The notes under the pieces: model-generated | Told to the model about the DNA's origin: nothing | Databases searched by the model: none | The model's input: the letters and a program-made list of their open reading frames with translations, nothing else | Made by a program: the position numbers and the translations under genes | Part shown: positions 41,921 to 50,865 of the stretch, piece after piece | Numbering within the stretch: position 1 is the stretch's first letter | Layout of the letters: every line of letters begins with the position of its first letter | Assembly (NCBI RefSeq): GCF_009709675.1 | Contig: NZ_WMLB01000033.1 | Coordinates: forward strand, 1 to 64,000 | From: Agromyces bracchium | GTDB lineage: Bacteria > Actinomycetota > Actinomycetes > Actinomycetales > Microbacteriaceae | Reading direction: 5' to 3' | DNA length: 64,000 nt

Positions 41921-41996
41921 TCACTCGAGTGATGCACCTCTCGCCGAGTGATACGGGTGCCGCAGTATCACTCGGCGGAGGGTGTATCACTCGGCG
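41921..41996. repeat. GAGTGAT palindrome cluster between xylB and xylA
   Basis: TCACTCGAGTGA (41921-41932) is a perfect palindrome. CGCCGAGTGATAC (41942-41954) and GTATCACTCGGCG (41965-41977) form a 13-bp perfect stem, and GTATCACTCGGCG is repeated at 41984-41996. It is a hairpin with a spare arm, able to switch pairing. Confidence 0.85.
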
Positions 41997-42051
41997 GGGG
42001 TGGGGCGGCGGGGGTGAGTGCGTGGGGCGAGGGCGGGCGGGATGAGGCCGG

Positions 42052-43242
42052 TCAGCGCGCGCCGAGCAGGTGCTCGGTGGCGAGCTGCTGCAGGCGCACG
42101 AACCCGAAGCCCTTGCCGCCGAGGTAGACCGACGGGTCGAAGTCCTCGTACGCCGAGCGGTCGGCGAGGAAGTCGTCGTAGGTCTCGCCCGGGCTGAGGG
42201 TCGGCTGCGAGAGCTCCGGCACGCGGGCGGCGGCGAGCGCCTCCTGCACCTCGGGGTCGGCGCGGAACGCCGCGGCCCGCTCCTTCAGCAGCAGGTAGGT
42301 GCGCATGTTCGCGGCGGCCGACTCCCAGACGCCGGTCTCGTCCTCGGTGCGCGAGGGCTTGTAGTCGAAGTGGCGCGGGCCCTCATAGGCAGGCACGCCG
42401 CCGGGGCCGCCGTTCTCGAGCAGGTCGACGAGCGCGAACGCGTTGTGCAGGTCGCCGTGGCCGAACACGAGGTCCTGGTCGTACTTGATCCCGCGCTGGC
42501 CGTTGAGGTCGATGTGGAAGAGCTTGCCGTGGTAGAGCGCCTGCGCGATGCCGGCGGCGAAGTTGAGGCCCGCCATCTGCTCGTGGCCGACCTCGGGGTT
42601 GAGGCCGACGAGCTCGGGGCGCTCGAGCGAGTCGATGAACGCGATCGCGTGGCCGAGGGTCGGCAGCAGGATGTCGCCGCGCGGCTCGTTCGGCTTCGGC
42701 TCGATGGCGAAGCGGATGTCGTAGCCCTTGTCGGTCACGTAGTCGCCGAGCAGGTTCACGGCCTCGCGGTAGCGCTCGAGCGCGGCGCGGATGTCCTTCG
42801 CCGAGTCGTACTCGGCCCCCTCGCGGCCGCCCCACATGACGAACGTCTTCGCGCCGAGCTCGGCGCCGAGGTCGAGCTGGCGGAACACCTTGCGGAGCGC
42901 GAAGCGGCGCACCTGGCGGTCGTTCGAGGTGAACCCGCCGTCCTTGAACACGGGCGCCGAGAAGAGGTTCGTGGTGACCATCGGCACGATGAGGCCGGTG
43001 TCGGCGAGCGCGCCCTTCAGCCGGTCGATCTGCGTCTGGCGCTCGGCGTCGGACGAGCCGAAGGCGAACAGGTCGTCGTCGTGGAAGGTGAGGCCGTAGG
43101 CGCCGAGCTCGGCGAGCTTCTCGACGACGTGCACGACGTCGAGCGCGTTGCGGGTCGGGCCGCCGAACGGGTCGGTGCCGTTGTAGCCCACGGTCCAGAG
43201 GCCGAAGGAGAACTTGTCGTCGCGGGTGGGCGCGCTGGCCAT
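42052..43242 (-). CDS. xylA: Xylose isomerase
   Basis: A 396-residue class I (actinobacterial) xylose isomerase converting D-xylose to xylulose. Visible are [15 protein letters not shown], the catalytic-His strand [22 protein letters not shown], the metal Glu strand [25 protein letters not shown] and [16 protein letters not shown]. Length and motifs match the Streptomyces-type enzyme. ATG 43242 follows AAAGGCGG. The promoter carries a ROK-type XylR operator, although the divergent neighbour is a LacI gene. Confidence 0.97.
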   Translation of the reverse strand: MASAPTRDDKFSFGLWTVGYNGTDPFGGPTRNALDVVHVVEKLAELGAYGLTFHDDDLFAFGSSDAERQTQIDRLKGALADTGLIVPMVTTNLFSAPVFKDGGFTSNDRQVRRFALRKVFRQLDLGAELGAKTFVMWGGREGAEYDSAKDIRAALERYREAVNLLGDYVTDKGYDIRFAIEPKPNEPRGDILLPTLGHAIAFIDSLERPELVGLNPEVGHEQMAGLNFAAGIAQALYHGKLFHIDLNGQRGIKYDQDLVFGHGDLHNAFALVDLLENGGPGGVPAYEGPRHFDYKPSRTEDETGVWESAAANMRTYLLLKERAAAFRADPEVQEALAAARVPELSQPTLSPGETYDDFLADRSAYEDFDPSVYLGGKGFGFVRLQQLATEHLLGAR

Positions 43243-43272
43243 GGGTGATCCGCCTTTCAGCGTCATCGATGA

Positions 43273-43316
43273 TTTGTTGGCAAAACAAACATAACCGGAT
43301 GCCGCGCCTGCGGCAA
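43273..43316 (-). promoter_or_regulatory. xylA promoter with ROK/XylR-type operator
   Basis: Minus-strand -35 TTGCCG (43311-43316), 17-bp spacer and -10 TATGTT (43288-43293), overlapped by TTTGTT-GGCAA-AACAAA (43273-43289). This inverted repeat resembles sites of ROK-family XylR repressors. No such regulator is in the window. Confidence 0.78.
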
Positions 43317-43366
43317 GTCCGGATCGTCCGGTCGGGAGCCATTTGTTCCTGAATTCCACAAAACCC

Positions 43367-43423
43367 TTGCGAAACGCTTCGACACCTGCGTAGAGTCCCT
43401 CGCAATCAGTCGAAACGCTTCGA
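43367..43423 (+). promoter_or_regulatory. Promoter and two operators of the LacI gene
   Basis: -35 TTGCGA (43367-43372), 18-bp spacer, -10 TAGAGT (43391-43396). GCGAAACGCTTCGA (43369-43382) overlaps the -35 and TCGAAACGCTTCGA (43410-43423) lies downstream. The regulator likely represses itself. Confidence 0.78.
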
Positions 43424-43438
43424 GACGATGGAGTCGAC

Positions 43439-44461
43439 ATGGCGAAGATCCACGAGGTGGCCAAGGCCGCCGGCGTGTCCATCAGCACCGTGTCGTACGC
43501 GCTGAGCGGCAAGCGCTCGATCTCGCCCGACACCCGTCGGCGCATCGAGGAGGCGGCGCGCGAGCTCGACTACCGGCCGAACGCCGGTGCTCGCATGCTC
43601 GCCGGCCGTCGCACCCAGATCTTCGCGCTGACCGAGCCGTTCCGGGCCGACACCCACGCGCCCGCGCACATGGCGTTCGTGCTCGCGACCTCCATCGCCG
43701 CGCGCAGGTTCGAGTACGACATCCTGCTCCTCACCGAGGAGGAGGCGTCGGCCGGCATGCGCCGGGTCGCGTCGAGCGGGCTCGCCGACGGCGTGCTCGT
43801 GCTCGACGTCGCGCCCGACGACGAGCGCGTCGACCTGGCGCGGCGCATCGCGCTGCCCACCGTGTTCATCGGCGTGCCCGACGACCACGAGGGCCTCGTC
43901 TGCGTCGACCTCGACTTCGAGGCCGCCGCGGCGCTCGCGGTCGACCGGCTGGCCGACCTCGGTCACCGCTCGATCGGGTTCGTCGGGCATCCGCCGACGG
44001 CGTACGAGAAGTCGAACTTCCCGCCGCGCGTGCGGCGGGGGCTCGAGGCTCGCGCTGCCGAGCGCGGCCTGGACTGCACCACCGTCCTGCCCGAGTCCGA
44101 CGGTCCGCGCCGGGCGCCGGTCCGCGACGCCGTGCGCGGCCTCGTCGAGGCCGGTGCCACGGCGCTCGTGCTGCACTGCGACGACGCGAGCCACGCGGTC
44201 GCGCTCGACGAGCTCGCGACGCTCGGCCGTCGCGTGCCCGAGGAGGTGTCGGTCGTCTCCGTGGGGGCGACCTTCGACACCGCCGCCTTCCACCCGCCGA
44301 TCGACTCCGTCCCGCTCGTGCCGAGCGCGTCGTGCGAGCTCGCGGTCGAGCTCGCCATGCGCATGGTCGACGGCGGCGAGGTCCCGGCGGCCGTCCACCT
44401 GATCGCCCCCGAGTACCGGGCGCACGGCTCGACCGCGCCGCCCGGAGGCGCGTCGGACTGA
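43439..44461 (+). CDS. LacI-family regulator of the alpha-xyloside transporter
   Basis: A 340-residue repressor whose HTH starts at the N-terminus ([20 protein letters not shown]) and is followed by the hinge and sensor domain ([46 protein letters not shown]). Three palindromes of the form TCGAARCGCTTCGA flank it, two in its own promoter and a perfect one before the binding-protein gene downstream. It therefore controls itself and the transporter/alpha-xylosidase operon. The effector is probably the imported xyloside or xylose. Confidence 0.93.
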   Translation: MAKIHEVAKAAGVSISTVSYALSGKRSISPDTRRRIEEAARELDYRPNAGARMLAGRRTQIFALTEPFRADTHAPAHMAFVLATSIAARRFEYDILLLTEEEASAGMRRVASSGLADGVLVLDVAPDDERVDLARRIALPTVFIGVPDDHEGLVCVDLDFEAAAALAVDRLADLGHRSIGFVGHPPTAYEKSNFPPRVRRGLEARAAERGLDCTTVLPESDGPRRAPVRDAVRGLVEAGATALVLHCDDASHAVALDELATLGRRVPEEVSVVSVGATFDTAAFHPPIDSVPLVPSASCELAVELAMRMVDGGEVPAAVHLIAPEYRAHGSTAPPGGASD

Positions 44462-44499
44462 CGGACTCCCGCGGCCACGCGGCATCCGTTCGCCCGCAA

Positions 44500-44513
44500 T
44501 CGAAGCGCTTCGA
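44500..44513 (+). promoter_or_regulatory. Operator of the alpha-xyloside transporter operon
   Basis: TCGAAGCGCTTCGA is a perfect 14-bp palindrome 98 bp before the binding-protein start, matching the two sites at the LacI promoter. Confidence 0.8.
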
Positions 44514-44611
44514 CAACTCACTCGACCCGACCCGACACACCACCCAACAACCGCACATCCCCGGCACCCACCACCCCACCGGGACCGCACCACCCACACC
44601 AGGAGGTAGCA

Positions 44612-45904
44612 ATGAAGCACACCAGAACCCTCGCCGTGGCGGCCTCGGTCGCCGCCCTCGGCCTCGCCCTCAGCGGCTGCTCCGGCAGCGACGCCGGCGG
44701 CGACGAGAACACCCTCCGCCTCTGGCACTACGAGGGCGCCGACTCGGCCATGGGCATCGCCTGGGCCGAGGCCATCGAGGTGTTCGAGGAGGAGACCGGC
44801 GCCACCGTCGAGTTCGAGGAGAAGAGCTTCGAGCAGATCCGCTCGACGGCCAGCCAGGTCCTGAACTCCGACGAGGCGCCCGACCTGCTCGAGTACAACA
44901 AGGGCAACGCCACCGCGGGCCTCCTCTCGAGCGAGGGCCTGCTCACGCCGCTCGACGACGTCGTCGACGAGTACGGCTGGGGCGACCAGCTCGCGCCCGC
45001 GCTGCAGACGACGGCGAAGTACGACGAGAACGGCATCATGGGCTCGGGCAGCTGGTACGGCGTGCCGAACTACGGCGAGTTCGTGCAGGTCTACTACAAC
45101 AAGGACGCGTTCGCCGAGGCCGGCGTCGAGGTGCCGACCACGCTCGCCGAGTTCGAGGACGTGATGCAGACCTTCGCCGACCAGGGCACCACGCCGCTCG
45201 CCGAGTCGGCCGCCGAGTACCCGCTCGGCCAGCTCTGGTACCAACTCGCCCTCAGCGAGGCCGACCGGCAGTTCGTGAACGACTACCAGCTCTACGAGAA
45301 CCCGGTCGACTGGTCGGGCGACGAGATCTCCTCCGCGACCGAGACCGTGAAGGACTGGGTCGACGCGGGCTACATCTCGACGGATGCCTCCGGCCTCAAG
45401 GCCGAGGACGCCGGCGTGAGCTTCATCAGCGGCGACGCGCCGATCTTCTACTCGGGCAGCTGGTGGTACGGCCGCTTCCAGAGCGAGATCACCGACTTCG
45501 AGTGGGGCACGTTCCTCTTCCCCGAGGCCGAGTTGTCGCCCGGTTCGGCGGGCAACATGTGGGTCGTCCCCGAGCGTGCGCAGAACAAGGAGCTCGCGTA
45601 CGAGTTCATCGACATCACGATGCGCCCCGAGATCCAGGCCCTGCTCGGCAACAACGGCGGCGTGCCCGTCGCCGCTGAGGAGGCCGACATCACCGACGAG
45701 AAGTCCAAGGAGCTCATCGCGAACTTCAACGCGCTGAACGACATGGACGGCATCTCGTTCTACCCCGACTGGCCCACGCCGACGTTCTACGACGAGCTCA
45801 ACGCCGGGCTCCAGGAGCTCGTGAACGGCACGAAGTCCCCGTCCGAGGTGCAGCAGCAGCTCGGCGAGCAGTACCAGTCTGGCGTCGACGACATCGTCGG
45901 CTGA
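44612..45904 (+). CDS. Sugar ABC transporter solute-binding lipoprotein
   Basis: A 430-residue lipoprotein, lipobox ALSGC (Cys23), with ENTLRLWHYEGADSAMGIAW at the start of the mature domain. SD AGGAGG precedes the ATG. It is the first gene of a four-gene operon with two permeases and an alpha-xylosidase, so its ligand is most likely isoprimeverose or a xyloglucan oligosaccharide. This is an inference from the alpha-xylosidase. A strong hairpin follows the stop. Confidence 0.92.
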   Translation: MKHTRTLAVAASVAALGLALSGCSGSDAGGDENTLRLWHYEGADSAMGIAWAEAIEVFEEETGATVEFEEKSFEQIRSTASQVLNSDEAPDLLEYNKGNATAGLLSSEGLLTPLDDVVDEYGWGDQLAPALQTTAKYDENGIMGSGSWYGVPNYGEFVQVYYNKDAFAEAGVEVPTTLAEFEDVMQTFADQGTTPLAESAAEYPLGQLWYQLALSEADRQFVNDYQLYENPVDWSGDEISSATETVKDWVDAGYISTDASGLKAEDAGVSFISGDAPIFYSGSWWYGRFQSEITDFEWGTFLFPEAELSPGSAGNMWVVPERAQNKELAYEFIDITMRPEIQALLGNNGGVPVAAEEADITDEKSKELIANFNALNDMDGISFYPDWPTPTFYDELNAGLQELVNGTKSPSEVQQQLGEQYQSGVDDIVG

Positions 45905-45910
45905 CCGGCT

Positions 45911-45946
45911 CGGATGCCGCGGCGAGTGCGTGCGCCGCGGCATCCG
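45911..45946 (+). terminator. Intercistronic hairpin after the solute-binding gene
   Basis: CGGATGCCGCGGCG pairs perfectly with CGCCGCGGCATCCG over 14 bp around an 8-nt loop. The arms are the genome's recurring GGATGCC word in inverted orientation. Confidence 0.85.
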
Positions 45947-46013
45947 CCCCTCGGGCCCATGCCCCACCCCGGGCCGCAGCGCGGCCCGACCGGACCACCG
46001 GAAGGAACCACCC

Positions 46014-47021
46014 ATGTCAGCCCTCGACACCAGGGCCGCGACGACCATCGAGGCGACGGATGCCGCCGGCGGCGGCCGCAGGTCGCGTCGCCGCCCCGCC
46101 GGGACGGAGGACGGCCTCATCCCCGGCGCCCGCCGGAGCACCTACTGGCTCTACCTCGTGCCGGGGCTCGCGCTCCTCGCCGTGATCGTCGTCGTGCCGC
46201 TCGTCTGGAATGTCTACCTCACGTTCACGGAGTACCGCGGCATCCGCCCGCCCGAGTGGATCGGCCTCGAGAACTGGGTCGAACTCATGGGCGACCGCGT
46301 CTTCTGGACGAGCTTCGGCAACTCGATCGCGATGATCCTCGCGATGGTGATCGTGCCGACGCTCCTCGGCCTGCTGCTCGCGGCGATGCTCTTCGACCTC
46401 ATCGGCCGCAAGTTCGGCGGGAAGCTCGCGAGCTTCCTGCGCGCGACGTACTACCTGCCGCAGATCCTGCCCGCGGTGATCGCGGCGATCGTGATCGGCT
46501 GGATCCTGCGCCCGCAGAACGGTGCGCTCAACCAGGTGCTCGAGGCGATCGGCCTCGGCGAGCTCCAGCACAACTGGCTGGGCAGCCCCGACACCGCCCT
46601 GCCGAGCCTTATGGTCATCATGGTCTGGGTGCAGCTCGGCTACCCGATCGTCATCTTCATGGCCGCATTGCAGCGCGTCGACCCCGAGCTGTACGAGGCC
46701 GCCGAGCTCGACGGGGCGAACTGGTTCCAGCGGTTCCGCGCGATCACGCTCGGCATGATCCGCCCCGAGATCTTCGTCGTCACCCTGACCTGCACGATCG
46801 CGGCCCTCAAGGTCTTCGGCCCGGTCTACGCCCTGACCGGCGGCGGTCCCGGCACCTCGACGATCGTGCCCGCCTACTACGCGTACAGCGAGTTCTTCCA
46901 GTCGCAGCAGGTCGGCTACGGCGCGACCATCGCGACCGCGCTCACGGTCGTGATCGCCGCGGTCAGCGTGCTGTTCATCCTCGCCCAGCACCGCATGGAG
47001 AAGAAGGAGGCCGAGCGATGA
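46014..47021 (+). CDS. Sugar ABC transporter permease (MalF type)
   Basis: A 335-residue permease with a 40-residue basic N-terminus, the first helix in YWLYLVPGLALLAVIVVVPLV and EAA loop ELYEAAELDGANWFQRFRA. GGAAGGAACC precedes the ATG. The stop overlaps the MalG-type gene (ATGA). It imports the ligand of the lipoprotein upstream, energised by an ATPase encoded elsewhere. Confidence 0.92.
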   Translation: MSALDTRAATTIEATDAAGGGRRSRRRPAGTEDGLIPGARRSTYWLYLVPGLALLAVIVVVPLVWNVYLTFTEYRGIRPPEWIGLENWVELMGDRVFWTSFGNSIAMILAMVIVPTLLGLLLAAMLFDLIGRKFGGKLASFLRATYYLPQILPAVIAAIVIGWILRPQNGALNQVLEAIGLGELQHNWLGSPDTALPSLMVIMVWVQLGYPIVIFMAALQRVDPELYEAAELDGANWFQRFRAITLGMIRPEIFVVTLTCTIAALKVFGPVYALTGGGPGTSTIVPAYYAYSEFFQSQQVGYGATIATALTVVIAAVSVLFILAQHRMEKKEAER

Positions 47022-47968
47022 GCGCCATCATCGAAGAGCTCGACCCCGAGCGCCGCGACGTCGAACTGCCGACGGATGCCGCGCCCGCGCCCGACACGGA
47101 ACGCCCGCGCCGAGTCATCCGCTCGCGCCGCCCCGGCGGCCCCAACACGCGGAAGCCCGGCGACTGGCTCGTGCTCGCCGTCGCCGTCGTGCTCGGCTTC
47201 TTCATCGCCGTGCCGTTCCTGCTGATCCTCGTCAACTCGTTCAAGTCGCCGGCCGACTACAACACGTCGGGCCCGCTGACGCTGCCGACCGAGTTCTACT
47301 TCGACGGCATCGTCGCGTTCTGGGAGCGCGTGAACTTCCCCGAGAAGCTCTGGAACAGCGTCTTCATCTCGGGCCTCGTCGCGGTGTTCGCGGTGCTCAT
47401 CTCGATGTTCAACGCGTTCGCGCTCGGCATCGGCCGCGTGAAGGGCCGGCTGTGGATCGTCGTGCTCATCCTGCTCGCGAACATGCTGCCGCAGGAGGTG
47501 CTGCTCTACCCGCTGTACTTCATGTTCAAGGAGGCGGGGCTGTACGACAGCCAGTGGGCGGTCATCATCATCTTCACGGTCATCCAGTCGGCGTTCGGCA
47601 CCTACCTGCTCGCGTCGGTGTACTCGACGTTCCCGAGGGAGCTGCTCGAGGCGGCCTCGCTCGACGGCGCCTCGCGCTGGCAGATCCTCTGGCGCGTGGT
47701 CTACCCGATCTCGAGGCCGACCCTGTCGGTCCTGCTCATCTTCTTCTTCATCTGGACGTGGAACGAGTTCCTGATCCCGCTGACCTTCCTCGTGTCGAAC
47801 GCGACGCAGACGGTGCCGGTGGCGATCACTGTGCTCCAGGGCGACCGGCTGATGGACGTCACCACGACGAGCGCGTCGGCCCTCCTCGGCCTCATCCCGA
47901 CGCTCGTGTTCTTCCTCATCTTCCAGCGCACCCTCACGCGCGGTATCACGGCAGGAGCGGTCAAGTAA
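47018..47968 (+). CDS. Sugar ABC transporter permease (MalG type)
   Basis: A 316-residue permease. After a 50-residue charged N-terminus the first helix is WLVLAVAVVLGFFIAVPFLL. The EAA loop reads ELLEAASLDGASRWQILWR and the C-terminus is TRGITAGAVK. Its TAA stop shares one base with the ATG of the alpha-xylosidase gene (TAATG), so import and hydrolysis are co-translated. Confidence 0.92.
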   Translation: MSAIIEELDPERRDVELPTDAAPAPDTERPRRVIRSRRPGGPNTRKPGDWLVLAVAVVLGFFIAVPFLLILVNSFKSPADYNTSGPLTLPTEFYFDGIVAFWERVNFPEKLWNSVFISGLVAVFAVLISMFNAFALGIGRVKGRLWIVVLILLANMLPQEVLLYPLYFMFKEAGLYDSQWAVIIIFTVIQSAFGTYLLASVYSTFPRELLEAASLDGASRWQILWRVVYPISRPTLSVLLIFFFIWTWNEFLIPLTFLVSNATQTVPVAITVLQGDRLMDVTTTSASALLGLIPTLVFFLIFQRTLTRGITAGAVK

Positions 47969-50115
47969 TGAAGTTCACCGACGGGTTCTGGCACACCCGA
48001 CCCGGCGTCGAGGCGCTGTACGCCCAGGAGGCGCGCGACCTCGCCGTCGAGCGCGGCGCCGACGGTCGCGACGAGCTGGTCGTCTGGGCGCCCACGCGCG
48101 TGATCGCCGCACGCGGCGACACGCTCAACCGGCCCATGCTCACGGTCTCGCTCGCGAGCGTCGCCGAGGGCGTCATCCGCGTGCGGGTCGAGCACCACTG
48201 CGGCACGCCGCGCGACGTGGGGTTCGAGATCGCAGCGGATGACGCGTACCGCGCGTCGCTCTCGGTCGACGCCGAGGGCGGCGTCGTCGACGCCGGTTCG
48301 CTGCGCGCCCGAGTCCGCCGCGGCGCCCCGTGGGAGCTGACGTTCGAGGACGCGGCGGGAGCGCCGCTCACGGCGAGCGGCCATAAGTCGGTCGGCTACC
48401 TGAAGCTCGCGCCGGGCGCTCCCGTCGCGGCCGAGCCGACGGGTGTGACCGGCATCACGACGACGGGGCTCGCCGAGGCATCCGCCTACCTGCACACCCA
48501 GCTCTCGCTCGGCGTCGGCGAGCTGGTCTACGGGCTGGGCGAACGGTTCGGGCCGCTCGTGAAGAACGGGCAGACGGTCGACATCTGGAACGCCGACGGC
48601 GGCACGTCGAGCGAGCAGGCGTACAAGAACGTGCCGTTCTACCTGACGAACCGCGGCTACGGCGTGCTCGTGAACCATGCGGGCCACGTCTCGTTCGAGG
48701 TCGGCTCGGAGGCCGTCGAGCAGGTGCAGTTCTCGGTCGCGGGGGAGTGCCTGGAGTACTTCGTGATCGCCGGCCCGACGCCGGCCGACGTGCTCGATCG
48801 CTACACGCGACTGAGCGGCCGGCCCGCGCGGGTGCCCGACTGGTCGTACGGACTCTGGCTCTCGACGAGCTTCACGACCGACTACGACGAGGAGACCGTC
48901 AACGCCTTCATCGACGGCATGGCCGAGCGCGACATCCCGCTCGAGGTCTTTCACTTCGACTGCTTCTGGATGCGCGAGTTCCACTGGACCGACTTCCAGT
49001 GGGACCCGGCGGTCTTCCCCGACCCCGAGGGCATGCTCGACCGGCTGCACGCGCGCGGCCTGCGGGTGAGCGCGTGGCTGAACCCCTACATCGCGCAGCG
49101 CTCGCAGCTGTTCCGCGAGGGGCTCGAGCACGGCTACCTCGTGCGGCGAGCGGATGGCTCGGTGTGGCAGTGGGACCTCTGGCAGGCCGGCATGGCGCTC
49201 GTCGACTTCACGAACCCCGAGGCGACGCGGTGGTTCCAGGAGCACCTGCGCGGTCTCATCGCGCAGGGGGTCGACGCCATCAAGACCGACTTCGGCGAGC
49301 GGATCCCGATCGACGTGGTCTGGCACGACGGCAGCGACCCCGAGGCGATGCACCACCGCTACACCGATCTCTACAACCGGGCCGTGTTCGAGGTGCTCGA
49401 GGCGGAGCGAGGGGCCGGCGAGGCCGTGCTGTTCGCCCGTTCGGCCACGGCGGGCGGCCAGTCGATGCCCGTGCACTGGGGCGGCGACAACTCCTCGACC
49501 TTCACCTCGATGGCCGAGAGCCTGCGCGGCGGCCTGTCGCTCGCGCTCAGCGGCTTCGGCTACTGGAGTCACGACATCGGCGGGTTCGAGGGCAGCCCCG
49601 ACCCGGCGGTCTTCAAGCGCTGGCTCGCGTTCGGCCTGCTCTCGAGCCACTCGCGGCTGCACGGGTCGACGAGCTACCGGGTGCCGTGGGCGTTCGACAA
49701 TGGGGACGAGGCACCCGGGCAGTCGGCCGTCGAGGTGGCGCGCACGTTCGCGACGCTCAAGGCGTCGCTCCGGCCGTACCTCGTCGCCGCGGGCGAGGAG
49801 GCGCACCGCACCGGCACGCCGATCATGCGGCCCATGCCGCTCGCGTTCCCCGGCGACCCCGCGGTCGCGTACCTCGACCGGCAGTACCTGCTCGGGCCCG
49901 ACCTGCTCGTCGCGCCCGTGTTCTCGGCGTCGGGAGAGGTCGAGTACTACCTGCCGACCGGCACGTGGACGAACTGGTTCACGCGGGAGGCCGTCGAGGG
50001 CGGCGCCTGGCGGCGCGAGCGGCACGGGTTCGACACCGTGCCGCTGTGGATCCGCGGCGGCGCGGTCATCCCGGTGGTCGGCGAGGACGGCACGCCGGAC
50101 GTCGTGCGCGGCTGA
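47968..50115 (+). CDS. yicI: GH31 alpha-xylosidase (YicI type)
   Basis: A 715-residue cytoplasmic alpha-glycosidase. The nucleophile Asp is in the YicI-specific motif IKTDFGERIPIDVVW and the acid/base Asp in VHWGGDNSSTF. FHFDCFWMREFHWTDFQWD is the substrate-loop signature that distinguishes alpha-xylosidases from alpha-glucosidases. It releases xylose from the non-reducing end of isoprimeverose and xyloglucan oligosaccharides. The xylose then enters the xylA/xylB pair encoded 5 kb away. Length is slightly shorter than E. coli YicI (772). Confidence 0.94.
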   Translation: MKFTDGFWHTRPGVEALYAQEARDLAVERGADGRDELVVWAPTRVIAARGDTLNRPMLTVSLASVAEGVIRVRVEHHCGTPRDVGFEIAADDAYRASLSVDAEGGVVDAGSLRARVRRGAPWELTFEDAAGAPLTASGHKSVGYLKLAPGAPVAAEPTGVTGITTTGLAEASAYLHTQLSLGVGELVYGLGERFGPLVKNGQTVDIWNADGGTSSEQAYKNVPFYLTNRGYGVLVNHAGHVSFEVGSEAVEQVQFSVAGECLEYFVIAGPTPADVLDRYTRLSGRPARVPDWSYGLWLSTSFTTDYDEETVNAFIDGMAERDIPLEVFHFDCFWMREFHWTDFQWDPAVFPDPEGMLDRLHARGLRVSAWLNPYIAQRSQLFREGLEHGYLVRRADGSVWQWDLWQAGMALVDFTNPEATRWFQEHLRGLIAQGVDAIKTDFGERIPIDVVWHDGSDPEAMHHRYTDLYNRAVFEVLEAERGAGEAVLFARSATAGGQSMPVHWGGDNSSTFTSMAESLRGGLSLALSGFGYWSHDIGGFEGSPDPAVFKRWLAFGLLSSHSRLHGSTSYRVPWAFDNGDEAPGQSAVEVARTFATLKASLRPYLVAAGEEAHRTGTPIMRPMPLAFPGDPAVAYLDRQYLLGPDLLVAPVFSASGEVEYYLPTGTWTNWFTREAVEGGAWRRERHGFDTVPLWIRGGAVIPVVGEDGTPDVVRG

Positions 50116-50143
50116 GGCCACCGTGGCATCCGCTGGGGGAGCG

Positions 50144-50176
50144 GGTGGAAAGGTGAACCGCGACCACCTTTCCACC
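50144..50176 (+). terminator. Operon terminator after the alpha-xylosidase gene
   Basis: GGTGGAAAGGTG pairs perfectly with CACCTTTCCACC over 12 bp around a 9-nt loop, 29 bp after the stop. Confidence 0.85.
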
Positions 50177-50231
50177 GGACCTGCGGAGCGAGGCCGCCAT
50201 CGGAGATCGGTCGGTATGCGAGGCTGATTCA

Positions 50232-50789
50232 GTGCCTTCCCCTCAGTCGCTGAGCGAAGCAGACCGCCGCACGGTCGCGGCATGGGCAGCCGACTGCGCT
50301 GAGCGAGTCCTCGGCGTGTTCGAGGCCGAGGCTCCCTCGGATGCCCGGCCGCGTGAGGCCATCGCGCGAGCGCGCGCGTTCGCGCGCGGCGAGCTCGCCA
50401 CCGCCGGGGAGATCCGACGACGCTTCGTGGCCGGTCGGGCCGCGCGCGCGGTGAGTTCACCTGCGGCCGTTGCGGCGGCCCGGGCCGCGGCGCAGGCCGC
50501 CGGCGTCGCCCACATGGGCGCGCACGCACTCGGCGCGGCCGCGTATGCCGCGAAGGCCGCCGGGCTGGCCGGGTCAGATCGGCCGGATTCCCTCCACGAG
50601 GAGGTCTCCTGGCAGTTGCATCATCTGACCGACCGGACTAAGTCTGCGCTGCGGAAGTTGCCCCCGGTGGGCGAGGACTCGGCCGGTCCGCTCGGCTCGG
50701 GACTTCTCGCGTCCGGAGTGCTCGGCTCGATCATCCGGGAGATCCAGGCCGGCCTGAGCGACGCCCCGCCGCGCCACGACATCCCATAG
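50232..50789 (+). CDS. Imm5-like putative immunity protein
   Basis: A 185-residue Ala-rich helical protein resembling the Imm5 group of predicted polymorphic-toxin immunity proteins. Segments DRRTVAAWAADCAERVLGVF, PREAIARARAFARGEL and HALGAAAYAAKAAG are typical of that group. No toxin gene is adjacent, so it could be an orphan immunity gene or a protein of unrelated function that shares the fold. GTG start. The assignment rests on recalled motif similarity. Confidence 0.65.
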   Translation: MPSPQSLSEADRRTVAAWAADCAERVLGVFEAEAPSDARPREAIARARAFARGELATAGEIRRRFVAGRAARAVSSPAAVAAARAAAQAAGVAHMGAHALGAAAYAAKAAGLAGSDRPDSLHEEVSWQLHHLTDRTKSALRKLPPVGEDSAGPLGSGLLASGVLGSIIREIQAGLSDAPPRHDIP

Positions 50790-50842
50790 CGGGGATCGAC
50801 GTAGCGCGAGTACCCGCCGGGGTGTCCGGATGGTGATCGTAA

Positions 50843-50865
50843 GTTTCGACGCTAGACTTCGAAAC
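50843..50865 (+). promoter_or_regulatory. Promoter and operator of the third LacI gene
   Basis: GTTTCGA (50843-50849) and TCGAAAC (50859-50865) form an inverted repeat around the -10 TAGACT (50853-50858), which is 7 nt from the ATG. This implies leaderless, autorepressed transcription. Confidence 0.68.
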
